Both the position numbers and the translations under genes were made by a program. This document shows positions 1-5,055 of a DNA stretch of 5,055 nt, one piece after another. Where the stretch lies: contig JASHVH010000438.1 of NCBI GenBank assembly GCA_030039575.1, forward strand, positions 1 through 5,055. Direction: 5' to 3'. The stretch is from Acidimicrobiales bacterium (GTDB taxonomy: Bacteria > Actinomycetota > Acidimicrobiia > Acidimicrobiales > Palsa-688). Under the pieces are notes generated by a model, which saw only the letters and a list, made by a program, of their open reading frames with translations, made no database searches and was not told the DNA's origin. Every line of letters begins with the position of its first letter. Position 1 is the stretch's first letter.

Positions 1-369
1 GTCGACCGACGCCTTGTCGCCGCTGAGGCCAGCCCATTGCTCCGCGAAAGCCGATACGGCCAATAATTCGCCGTTCACGCCTGAAAGGTGACGGCCGAGG
101 TCCCACATGGCTTGAGCCAACCGGGTGGCGGCCTCCGGCGTCATGCGGGATATGAAGACGTGGTACGGCGGGGTGTGCATCGCGGCCCCAACGACAAGAC
201 CGGCGTCAACGACCACCGCCCACAAATCCTCCGGGCCCTTCGGGCGCACGCCTGAGATGCGGGAGGAGGTGTGGACGCCGATCACGTTGGTGCTGAAAGG
301 GTCGGCGCGGGAGAAGTCGCTCGCCAGGTCGGCGAACACGCTCGGGTTATTGGTGAACCGAACATCCAC
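1..369 (-). CDS. GNAT-type N-acetyltransferase-like protein, N-terminal part (runs off window)
   Basis: An open frame continues without a stop to the window edge, giving the first 123 residues of a longer protein. The start VDVRFTNNPSVFADLASDF, followed by DPFSTNVIGVH, a DLWAVVVDAGLVVGAAMHTPP strand segment and then SGVNGELLAVSAFAEQW, matches the N-terminal half of a common actinobacterial GNAT-related family. In that family an N-terminal domain precedes the acetyl-CoA-binding fold. The catalytic GNAT domain itself would lie beyond the window, so acetyl transfer is inferred from family resemblance and the substrate is unknown. I chose the GTG at 369 because the protein then begins where family members usually do. 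No clear Shine-Dalgarno precedes it, and an in-frame ATG at 549 would give a longer, less natural N-terminus overlapping the upstream gene. It follows the MTHFR-like gene after about 103 bp on the same strand, with no hairpin noticed between them, so co-transcription is possible. Confidence 0.7.
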   Translation of the reverse strand, partial: MDVRFTNNPSVFADLASDFSRADPFSTNVIGVHTSSRISGVRPKGPEDLWAVVVDAGLVVGAAMHTPPYHVFISRMTPEAATRLAQAMWDLGRHLSGVNGELLAVSAFAEQWAGLSGDKASVD

Positions 370-472
370 GGCACCACTGTGCCGAGACGTGAACGGCTCG
401 GCAAACGTATTTCTCGCCCCCGAGCTCAGAGGGGCCGCCGCGCGCAGCCAAGCCGTTTTCGAACTGTTTGCG

Positions 473-1249
473 CTACAGAAGGTCCTCGAGCCGGCGAGCA
501 ACTTCGCGGTACCGGCGGACCGGTACCAGGTGGACACCGTCGAAGGCATGCGAGTCGCGGACTTGGCACAGCAGTTCGCAGGCGAAATCAACCCCCGCCT
601 GCTTGTCGCGCTCGAGCCGCTCGGTTAGCCATGCGGGTACGGCCAATTGCGGGAACTCGGAACTCAGTTTGGCCGCCATCTGAGCGCTGCCGATCACCAT
701 CACCCCGGCGTAGACGGGCCCGTCGAATTGGACCGAAGCGCGCCACTGCATGATCTGGTCGCTCGAGAACCCGATCTGGGCAAACAGAAAATCAGCCTCA
801 CGCTTCCAAGCGGGCACGGGGCCGAGGGCCGAGACCACACCCACGTGGAAAGCGGTGGCAGAACCCCGGTGCCGTTGCGCGAAATGCCGTGCCTCGCCCA
901 GCATCCCTCGAACGGTCAGGTCGTCTGACCGCCGGCCAGATTCGGGCCTGTCGCCGTACACGAAAAGGAACTCTTCTACTCCGTAAGCCGCCGCAGTCAG
1001 CAGGTCACGGCGGAACCCGAGCGTGTTGCGGTCCCGGGCGTTGAGGCAAGCAATCGCTCTGCCTCCCATCTCGATAACTTCGTGCGCTACGGCAATGCTC
1101 GATACAGTCGCTCTGCCAATGTGGTTGTCAGGGATCAAGAATGTCGAGGACACTGCGCTCAGCACGCCGATCTGGTGCCGAACGCGGCGCAGATCGGGGT
1201 CGGTAGCCGGTTCGATCTCGCAAATGACTTCGAACCGTTGGCCGACCAC
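473..1249 (-). CDS. Methylenetetrahydrofolate reductase-like flavoprotein
   Basis: The 258-residue product resembles the MetF/MTHFR family of FAD-dependent TIM-barrel enzymes, which reduce 5,10-methylenetetrahydrofolate to 5-methyltetrahydrofolate for methionine synthesis in the cytoplasm. Visible family landmarks are an N-terminal strand with an acidic residue before Pro (CEIEP, Glu11), the ARDRN motif at 71-75 followed by RRDLLTAAAYG, and FVYGD ending in Asp100 at the place of the conserved T/RGD. ADFLFAQ (152-158) keeps the Gln of the usual TQ pair but has Ala for Thr. VYAGVMVIGS (179-188) and the late GVHL (238-241) also fit. It is somewhat shorter than typical bacterial MetF of about 290 residues. 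It may be a divergent paralogue acting on another folate or C1 carrier, so I give no symbol. The GTG start is forced by an in-frame TAG four codons upstream, and a GGA 7 nt before it may serve as ribosome binding site. It starts 9 bp after the sigma-factor remnant. Confidence 0.8.
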   Translation of the reverse strand: MVGQRFEVICEIEPATDPDLRRVRHQIGVLSAVSSTFLIPDNHIGRATVSSIAVAHEVIEMGGRAIACLNARDRNTLGFRRDLLTAAAYGVEEFLFVYGDRPESGRRSDDLTVRGMLGEARHFAQRHRGSATAFHVGVVSALGPVPAWKREADFLFAQIGFSSDQIMQWRASVQFDGPVYAGVMVIGSAQMAAKLSSEFPQLAVPAWLTERLERDKQAGVDFACELLCQVRDSHAFDGVHLVPVRRYREVARRLEDLL

Positions 1250-1258
1250 CCTCGGATC

Positions 1259-1513
1259 CTACTGATGGCCCCCGTGAGCGGGTAGGGCTCGGCGTTCAGG
1301 GGAGCGGAGCTGACCTAACCCGACCAAAGCGGTCACGGCCGCTTCCTGCACGGCATCGGCGGCCACGAAAGGGTCGTCGAGCAACCGCTGAACCAGGGCG
1401 AGGGCCACGGGCCGGTGCCGGTGGACGAGCAGCGCGAAGGCGTCCTTGTCCCCCGCCCCGGCCCCCGGGACCAGGTCGCCGTCCGCTGGCGCACTGACGT
1501 GGTCAGTTGGCAC
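1259..1513 (-). pseudogene. Truncated ECF sigma factor (region 2 only)
   Basis: The 84-residue frame, read from a GTG at 1513, contains a recognisable sigma-70 region 2 of the ECF type. GDKDAFALLVHRHRPVALAL (21-40) is the typical AF..L..RHRP helix, and LLDDPFVAADAVQEAAVTAL (44-63) contains the DAVQEA motif used for core polymerase and -10 recognition. After LRSPER (69-74) the family resemblance stops, where homologues continue with an F-x-x-W-L segment, a linker and DNA-binding region 4. Here the frame ends ten codons later, and MTHFR-like coding starts 9 bp on. A working ECF sigma factor is roughly 160 to 200 residues or longer, so this is probably the 5' remnant of a deleted or frameshifted gene. 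A functional region-2-only protein cannot be excluded. An ATG at 1518 is in another frame. The ribosome binding site is weak (GAGACGG). The TAG stop is in the same frame as the downstream gene. Confidence 0.65.
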
Positions 1514-1574
1514 GCCATATAGTGCCGTCTCGAACCGGCTGGGTTAGTTGCCGGGACCAGATCGGGGGGATAAG

Positions 1575-1602
1575 AAGGGGCGGCCCGTCAGGGCCGCCCC
1601 TT
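1575..1602 (-). terminator. Stem-loop terminator of the 856-aa protein gene
   Basis: This is a perfect 12-bp inverted repeat: AAGGGGCGGCCC pairs with GGGCCGCCCCTT around a 4-nt loop. It lies 33 bp after the stop codon of the large surface-protein gene. Minus-strand transcripts meet CTTATC after the stem rather than a true U-tract, a form often seen in high-GC actinobacteria. No gene converges from the plus strand, so I assign it to minus-strand transcription. It also separates the secreted-protein genes from the sigma-remnant/MTHFR group. Confidence 0.8.
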
Positions 1603-1617
1603 GTCCAATGTTGCGGT

Positions 1618-1632
1618 CAGGCCTTAGGCCTG
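1618..1632 (-). other. Small hairpin directly after a stop codon
   Basis: CAGGCC-TTA-GGCCTG forms a 6-bp stem with a 3-nt loop, beginning 3 bp after the TAG of the 856-aa gene and 15 bp before the main terminator hairpin. It may add to transcript-end stability or simply be chance in GC-rich DNA. Confidence 0.4.
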
Positions 1633-1635
1633 GAG

Positions 1636-4206
1636 CTAGTTCCCGCTGTACGTCTCGATGTTGAGGCCACGGGTGTCGGGGACGGGGACGGCGGCGGTGC
1701 CGGCGTAGCCGTCCGACCGGAGCTGGGCCATGGACCTGAAGCCGAAGAGGTCACCCTGGTAGCTGACGTACACCGGCCCGAGGGCGCTCAGCACCACCCC
1801 GCCGGCGATACCGGCGGACTTCTGCGCTGTGGTGACGGTGCCGCTGACTTCCCTGGCCTTGTCGCCGGCGCGGATGGCTTTGAGCGCGTTGGCGTTGGGG
1901 ATGGCGAAAGCCCTCCCACCGGCAAAGACGAAGTAGGCGCCGGACGAGTAGACGATGGCGCCGTCGGAGCTAGTGCCGAGGGCGTCGCCGGCCGAGCCTT
2001 CGGAACCGGCGGAGCGCCCGACTTCGATCCCACCGAGGCTGGTCACCGTTACGACCAGAGCCGGGTCGTAGCCGTCGGCCTTGAACTGCTTGGGGGTGGC
2101 AAAGCCATGGAGCTCACCGTCCGTGCCGGCGACGTATATCGTCGCATGGCCGTTCACCGGGCGCGTGAACAGCAGGGTCCCGGGCCGGGGTGCCCGGCTG
2201 GCGGGTGCGCTCGCACCGGAGGGGGCAGCCAATATGGCGGCGTGGTCAACTTTCTGGAGCTTGGCCAGGTCGGCGGAGCTGGCGATGGCAAATGCCCTGC
2301 CGCCGGCAAAGACGTAGTCATTGCCGGCGAAATTGACAATGGCGCCGTTCGGGTAGCTGACGTTGGCGGAAGGGAACGACGGCCCCGCTGTCGGCCCGTT
2401 GACATTGCCGACCACGTCGATCGAATAGACGCTAGAGGGGGTGCCCGGGTTGACGACGTTTTGGGCGGTCAGTTCCAGCAGGTCCCCAGCTGAAATGCTG
2501 TTGGGTACGGTGATGATGACATCATTTGTCCCACCGCCGATTACGGCACCCCTGACAGTGCCCGAACCCGACGCCCTGGTCGAGTCCAGGACGTTGTAAT
2601 AGCTCGGGTTGCCCGGGAAAACCGTCCCCGCCGGGCCCACCAGCCTGATGGTGGAAACCCCGCCCGTCAAACCGGTGCTGGCGTGAAGGTTGGAGATGGT
2701 GTAGCTGGCCAGCGAGCCGGCGGCGTCGGGGACGGGCGTCACTACCACACCCGAACTGGGGCTGGCGATGGGCCTGGCGGCCGAACCGGTAAGGCCCTCG
2801 ATCGTGTACGGGGCGGCGTCGACGGGCACCGAGTCAGAGGTGGTCGATATCGCGAAGTCGGACACCGTACCGGCCTTCGGGTTCGTGACGTTGGCCAGGG
2901 TGATGACGAGCGAGTCGCCGGCGTTGACGGGGTCAGAGACCGGCACGGTGGCAGAGCCGCTGACGAGGGACGGGGCGGCGGCGACGTAGTGCCAGCCCTG
3001 CGTGGTGTCGCTCACTTCGACGCCGGTGACGGTAGTGAAGTTGGTCGGGCCCGCTGGCTCGCTGAGGAGGATGTTGTCACCGACGCTCAACGCGGTCGAC
3101 GACTTGAAGCCGACGGTGTAGGTGGCTGACGCACCCGGCAGGTCGCTGGACTCGAACACGGTGGCGTTGGAAACCGAGCTGCCGAAGGTGACCGAGTTAG
3201 TGGTCTGCGGCGCGCCACCACCGGGCCCGACTGTGATGTCGTCGGACTGGGGGGTGCTGGCGGCGGCGGGGTTGGTCCCAAGGGCGGTGATGGTGAGGCT
3301 CCCTCCCGTCATGACCGGGTTGGCCAACGTCAAAGTGATCTGTCCACCTTGCGCGGTGGCACTATTCACCGGGTCGGCGATCGGGGCGCCACCCGGGGGC
3401 GTGTACGTGACGGTGTACCCCGACGCCCCGCCGGTGTAAAGGCTGAGCGCCTCGGTCCCGCTTGTGACCCCAACACTCAGCACGACGCTGTTCTGGTTCG
3501 CCAGCACGGCGGCCGCGCTGACGATCGGGACGTTGGAAATGGTGTAAGTCGTGTTGGCCCCGAAGGCGCGGGAAGCCGCGGACAGGGTCAGACCCGAGGA
3601 GGCGACCGCAACGGCGTTGGATGCGGCCGGGGTCGCGTTCATTACGGTGGTCACATTGAAGTCGAAATGACCGGTGGCGGCTGGGGCGGTGGCTTCGAAG
3701 TCGACTTCGACCCTGGAGCCGGCGGTGATGTTGCAATTGCCGTTCAGGTCGATGGTCAAGATCCCCGCAGTCGAGGCGCCTCCGCCGCCGACGCCGGCCG
3801 TACCGGCTTGCAGGCAGCCATTGGCCGTCACATCGACGCTGCTGGGGGCCGAGCCGAGGAGCTCCGAGGGCGTGATGGTTATCCAATTGGCACGCGCCCC
3901 GGACAAGCCGGCTGGCACCGTGAACGAGACGTCGAAGCTGGCTGGAGTCCCGGCGCCCACTGTCGCCGGGGTGGCGCTGACGGCGCTGACCGGGCCCGAC
4001 GGGCCGAGGGGGGAGCCGATGGTGTAATTGCCGGTTATAACGTCGGCGTAGGCGGGCAGGGCGGTGGCGGCCAAGCCGGCGCCGAGGGCGCCCATGCTTA
4101 AGGCCAGGGTGCCGGCGATCAGCTTGGCGGAGCCGACGGCGCGGCGTCCGGTGGTGCCGGTTACTAGTTGTTCGGGCTTATCAATATCTGGGACATTGCT
4201 TGTCAT
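1636..4206 (-). CDS. Large secreted surface protein with beta-strand repeats and duplicated C-terminal modules
   Basis: I do not recognise a named family for the whole 856-residue protein. The start is set by an AGGAG six bases before the ATG. Residues 1-54 form a signal peptide with a long n-region containing Arg-Arg (21-22), a hydrophobic core (28-50) and a likely cut after AYA (54). About residues 72-610 hold four degenerate beta-rich repeats. Each ends in a similar core, for example ILTIDLNGNCNITAGSRVEV, GQITLTLANPVMTGGSLTIT, SATVPVSDPVNAGDSLVITL and NDVIITVPNSISAGDLLELT, with an NP turn soon after in the last three. Only two Cys are present (131 and 158), both in repeat one, and they may form a disulphide. 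Residues 621-845 contain two copies of a two-module unit: an FAGGRAFAI module, then a G(D/E)L.GF...QL/F..DGY module. The composition is rich in Ala, Ser, Thr, Val and Gly and poor in charged residues. No LPXTG motif or C-terminal membrane helix is seen, so it is probably released or held non-covalently at the cell surface. Roles in an S-layer, adhesion or matrix are inference. Confidence 0.85.
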   Translation of the reverse strand: MTSNVPDIDKPEQLVTGTTGRRAVGSAKLIAGTLALSMGALGAGLAATALPAYADVITGNYTIGSPLGPSGPVSAVSATPATVGAGTPASFDVSFTVPAGLSGARANWITITPSELLGSAPSSVDVTANGCLQAGTAGVGGGGASTAGILTIDLNGNCNITAGSRVEVDFEATAPAATGHFDFNVTTVMNATPAASNAVAVASSGLTLSAASRAFGANTTYTISNVPIVSAAAVLANQNSVVLSVGVTSGTEALSLYTGGASGYTVTYTPPGGAPIADPVNSATAQGGQITLTLANPVMTGGSLTITALGTNPAAASTPQSDDITVGPGGGAPQTTNSVTFGSSVSNATVFESSDLPGASATYTVGFKSSTALSVGDNILLSEPAGPTNFTTVTGVEVSDTTQGWHYVAAAPSLVSGSATVPVSDPVNAGDSLVITLANVTNPKAGTVSDFAISTTSDSVPVDAAPYTIEGLTGSAARPIASPSSGVVVTPVPDAAGSLASYTISNLHASTGLTGGVSTIRLVGPAGTVFPGNPSYYNVLDSTRASGSGTVRGAVIGGGTNDVIITVPNSISAGDLLELTAQNVVNPGTPSSVYSIDVVGNVNGPTAGPSFPSANVSYPNGAIVNFAGNDYVFAGGRAFAIASSADLAKLQKVDHAAILAAPSGASAPASRAPRPGTLLFTRPVNGHATIYVAGTDGELHGFATPKQFKADGYDPALVVTVTSLGGIEVGRSAGSEGSAGDALGTSSDGAIVYSSGAYFVFAGGRAFAIPNANALKAIRAGDKAREVSGTVTTAQKSAGIAGGVVLSALGPVYVSYQGDLFGFRSMAQLRSDGYAGTAAVPVPDTRGLNIETYSGN
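1672..1962 (-). repeat. C-terminal two-module unit, copy 2
   Basis: Residues 749-845 repeat copy 1: GAIVYSSGAYFVFAGGRAFA, then VYVSYQGDLFGFRSMAQL followed by RSDGYAG. The nonapeptide FAGGRAFAI is identical in both copies (residues 633-641 and 761-769; DNA 2284-2310 and 1900-1926), with several synonymous changes between them. It ends 11 residues from the C-terminus and so forms the end of the protein. Confidence 0.65.
2035..2346 (-). repeat. C-terminal two-module unit, copy 1
   Basis: Residues 621-724 contain GAIVNFAGNDYVFAGGRAFA followed, after an Ala/Pro-rich linker (660-675), by YVAGTDGELHGFATPKQFKA and then DGYDPALVV. The second module resembles short repeats reading Y(V/I)xxxxGxxxxF-x(5,6)-F/L-x(2)-GY seen in cell-surface proteins of several phyla. 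Copy 2 follows about 24 residues later with the same order. Confidence 0.65.
2377..3993 (-). repeat. About four degenerate beta-strand repeats in the 856-aa protein
   Basis: Approximate units are residues 72-200, 205-330, 340-470 and 480-610. Shared landmarks are an opening strand such as TTYTISN (219-225), ATYTVGF (361-367) or ASYTISN (500-506), and a closing core with (A/P)G(D/S)xL-type turns and an NP pair. The match is visible in protein but weak in DNA, so the duplication is old. The pattern is typical of Ig-like or related beta-sandwich repeats in actinobacterial surface proteins. The fold is inferred. Confidence 0.6.
4045..4206 (-). other. Signal peptide region of the 856-aa protein
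   Basis: The first 54 residues comprise about 27 mostly polar residues, then a hydrophobic stretch (AGTLALSMGALGAGLAATAL, 31-50) and the small-residue site AYA before Asp55. This predicts export with cleavage after residue 54. The Arg pair at 21-22 is followed by AVGSAK, which is not a convincing Tat motif, so I favour Sec. Confidence 0.75.
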
Positions 4207-4268
4207 TATGAGCTCCTAAAATAGAAATGAGGTTATTTTTTCCGTAGCGAAGACAAAATATGATCTTG
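4207..4268 (-). promoter_or_regulatory. AT-rich 5' leader, probable promoter region of the 856-aa gene
   Basis: This stretch is strikingly AT-rich for the window, with ATATTTTGTC, GGAAAAAATAACC and CATTTCTATTTT on the minus strand. It sits right before a strong ribosome binding site and after a terminator-like hairpin, so a promoter or an unstructured leader is likely. Candidate hexamers such as TTGCAA (about 4268-4263) or TTGTCT with TAACCT exist, but neither pair has both good matches and a 17-bp spacer. I cannot fix the transcription start. Confidence 0.4.
4213..4217 (-). promoter_or_regulatory. Ribosome binding site of the 856-aa protein gene
   Basis: AGGAG lies six bases before the ATG at 4206, near-ideal spacing. 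It settles this ATG as the start even though the n-region of the signal peptide is long. Confidence 0.85.
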
Positions 4269-4428
4269 CAAAGTCGGTGGCGGGCACGATTGAAGACGCG
4301 CGCACCCAGAGCGTCGAGGTGATTTATCGAAACGCCGACGGTCTGGGCTCGCCGTTCTCAAGGCCACGCCAACGGGCAAAAGGTTCGAAGCGACAGCAGC
4401 GGGCCTAATTGCCAGATGCTGCCCCGAC
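4269..4428. other. Intergenic stretch without a recognisable gene
   Basis: About 160 bp lie between the hairpin after the small secreted-protein gene and the AT-rich leader. I see no reading frame with family resemblance or a ribosome binding site, no tRNA-like structure and no clear repeat on either strand. Together with the flanking hairpin and leader it makes up the 333-bp gap between the two secreted-protein genes. It may hold upstream regulatory sites. Confidence 0.5.
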
Positions 4429-4459
4429 GGGGCCGCTCGTGGTTACCGCGAGCGGCCCC
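4429..4459 (-). terminator. GC-rich stem-loop after the small secreted-protein gene
   Basis: GGGGCCGCTCG (4429-4439) pairs perfectly over 11 bp with CGAGCGGCCCC (4449-4459) around a 9-nt loop. On the minus strand it is followed by GTCGGGGCAGC, so there is no U-tract. A second short palindrome, CCCCGACGGGG (4422-4432), overlaps its foot. It lies about 80 bp past the first stop of the 166-aa gene and before the AT-rich leader, which suits a U-less actinobacterial terminator. Confidence 0.7.
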
Positions 4460-4494
4460 TGGTACCGGGTGGGACTTATAGGCTGGGGCTCTTA

Positions 4495-4554
4495 TTAGCT
4501 GGGCACCGGTTAGCTGGGGACTGGTTAGCTGGGGACTGGTTAGCTGGGGACTGG
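4495..4554 (-). repeat. Four 15-bp tandem repeats, each with an in-frame TAA
   Basis: On the coding strand the unit CCAGTCCCCAGCTAA (Pro-Val-Pro-Ser-stop) occurs three times without change (4554-4540, 4539-4525, 4524-4510). A fourth copy (4509-4495) differs at two bases (CCGGTGCCC...) but still encodes PVPS-stop, and a second TAA follows immediately. The next 15 bp (4494-4480) look like a further decayed remnant. The first unit is the C-terminus of the 166-aa protein, and the other three lie after its stop in the same frame. Confidence 0.95.
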
Positions 4555-5040
4555 GGCTTCGCTGACTATGTAAGCCCGGGCCACGCCTGGCGGGGTCTTC
4601 CCGGTGACGTGAACGGACAGCTTCTCAAACAGCAGGCCCTTGGCCGTGTGGACGGGGTCGTTGAGGGTGAAAGTGGCATCTGCGGAGGCCCATTTCTTGT
4701 CCGCCGCGCACGTCGGAGTGCACTGGTTCCAGCTGACGACGCCTTTCGCTGAGGCCTCGGACGTAGCCCATTTGGACCAGGTCAGGTCCTTGGCCAGGTT
4801 GTTACCGTCAGCGCAGGCCACCGTGAGGGACGCCGGCCGGGTCAGGCCCTTTCCCGTCCCGCAGTTCAGGACCATGGGACCCGTCGGGGTCTTGGTCGTG
4901 GCTGCGTGCGCTGTCCCTGCCATGACCATGCCCCATGCGCCAGAAAATACCGCCGCCGCAGCGAGCGGCGTGGCGAGCAGGGTTGCCTTGCGCCGTTGTG
5001 ATGTGAAAACCGGCCGGTTGGATTTACCAAGTGTTCCCAT
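4540..5040 (-). CDS. Small secreted protein with four cysteines
   Basis: The 166-residue product begins at an ATG preceded by a strong GGAGGAG. Residues 1-46 look like a signal peptide: a basic n-region with QRRK (15-18), a hydrophobic core (21-42) and the cleavage site AHA before Ala47. The mature part of about 120 residues carries four Cys (60, 76, 107, 111), probably two disulphides. It has the pattern LTVACADGNN...LTWSKW...NQC-x3-C, seen in a widespread family of small actinobacterial exported proteins whose function is, as far as I know, not established. It lacks membrane segments after the signal and any catalytic motif I can name, so an extracellular or wall-associated location is all I infer. 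The C-terminus EAPVPS is the first unit of a tandem repeat whose further copies follow the stop. The gene lies upstream of the large surface-protein gene on the same strand but is separated from it by a hairpin and 333 bp. Confidence 0.85.
   Translation of the reverse strand: MGTLGKSNRPVFTSQRRKATLLATPLAAAAVFSGAWGMVMAGTAHAATTKTPTGPMVLNCGTGKGLTRPASLTVACADGNNLAKDLTWSKWATSEASAKGVVSWNQCTPTCAADKKWASADATFTLNDPVHTAKGLLFEKLSVHVTGKTPPGVARAYIVSEAPVPS
4903..5040 (-). other. Signal peptide region of the 166-aa protein
   Basis: Residues 1-46 show a positive n-region (SQRRKAT), an Ala-rich hydrophobic core and a classic AHA/A signal peptidase I site after residue 46. RRKATLL is a loose twin-arginine pattern but lacks the full consensus, so Sec export is more likely. 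Confidence 0.8.
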
Positions 5041-5044
5041 TTAT

Positions 5045-5051
5045 CTCCTCC
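5045..5051 (-). promoter_or_regulatory. Ribosome binding site of the 166-aa protein gene
   Basis: GGAGGAG ends four bases before the ATG at 5040, with its GGAGG core six bases away. This is the strongest ribosome binding site in the window and suggests high expression. The promoter would lie beyond the window edge. Confidence 0.85.
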
Positions 5052-5055
5052 AAGG

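Noticed and set aside
125..753. Overlapping plus-strand open frames at the left end
   Set aside because: They lie opposite the acetyltransferase-like and MTHFR-like genes, both supported by family motifs. Their own products show no domain.
1333..1518. Minus-strand frame from the ATG at 1518
   Set aside because: It is out of phase with the sigma region 2 motifs and gives an Arg/Ser/Pro/Thr-rich product typical of a shadow frame. The GTG at 1513 carries the family match.
1575..1602. Inverted repeat as an insertion-sequence end or attachment site
   Set aside because: It is a compact stem with a 4-nt loop just after a stop codon, with no transposase or integrase nearby. A terminator explains it.
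1507..2493. Plus-strand open frame of 328 codons opposite the surface-protein gene
   Set aside because: It is Gly/Val/Arg-rich with no recognisable domain and overlaps the end of a convincing minus-strand gene and its terminator hairpin. It is a GC-bias shadow.
3349..4101. Plus-strand open frame of 250 codons
   Set aside because: It is dominated by Gly, Arg and Asp from reading the complement of Ala/Ser/Thr/Val codons, lies fully inside the 856-aa gene and shows no family resemblance.
1636..4206. LPXTG or other sortase anchor on the large secreted protein
   Set aside because: The C-terminus ends NIETYSGN with no LPXTG-like motif, hydrophobic helix or basic tail.
4495..4554. CRISPR-like array
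   Set aside because: The 15-bp units are directly adjacent with no spacers and encode the end of a protein, so this is a simple tandem duplication.

Overview
The window looks like a piece of a GC-rich actinobacterial chromosome. This rests on strong G/C third-position bias, GTG starts, Ala/Thr/Ser/Val-rich secreted proteins of actinobacterial style, and stem-loop terminators without clear U-tracts. The beta-strand repeat surface protein hints at an Acidimicrobiia-like lineage, but that is inference. Every gene I can support lies on the minus strand, so the window is described from high to low coordinates, in the direction of transcription.

Secreted-protein half (5055 to about 1570). A small exported protein of 166 aa (5040-4540) has a near-consensus ribosome binding site and a signal peptide. 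Its 3' end is a 15-bp tandem repeat in which every copy carries an in-frame TAA. A GC-rich stem-loop follows, then about 220 bp with no recognisable gene that ends in an AT-rich leader. Next is an 856-aa exported protein (4206-1636). It has a signal peptide, about four degenerate beta-rich repeats, and a C-terminal region made of a duplicated two-module unit, each carrying the same FAGGRAFAI peptide. A 12-bp perfect stem-loop closes the gene. I read the two proteins as cell-surface or matrix components. They have separate ribosome binding sites and hairpins and are probably independent transcription units.

Metabolic half (about 1513 to 1). A short reading frame (1513-1259) encodes an ECF sigma factor region 2 that stops before the rest of the domain and has no region 4, so it looks like a gene remnant. 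A complete methylenetetrahydrofolate-reductase-like gene (1249-473) begins only 9 bp after its stop, in the same frame. The two reading frames are therefore one open frame broken by a single TAG. The N-terminal part of a GNAT-type acetyltransferase-like protein (369-1) then runs off the window. These three may share a transcript.

No tRNA, rRNA, CRISPR array, transposase or obvious attachment site was seen. The most unusual features are the stop-codon-bearing 15-bp repeat and the sigma fragment in frame with the MTHFR-like gene. I did not find a convincing new multi-gene system.
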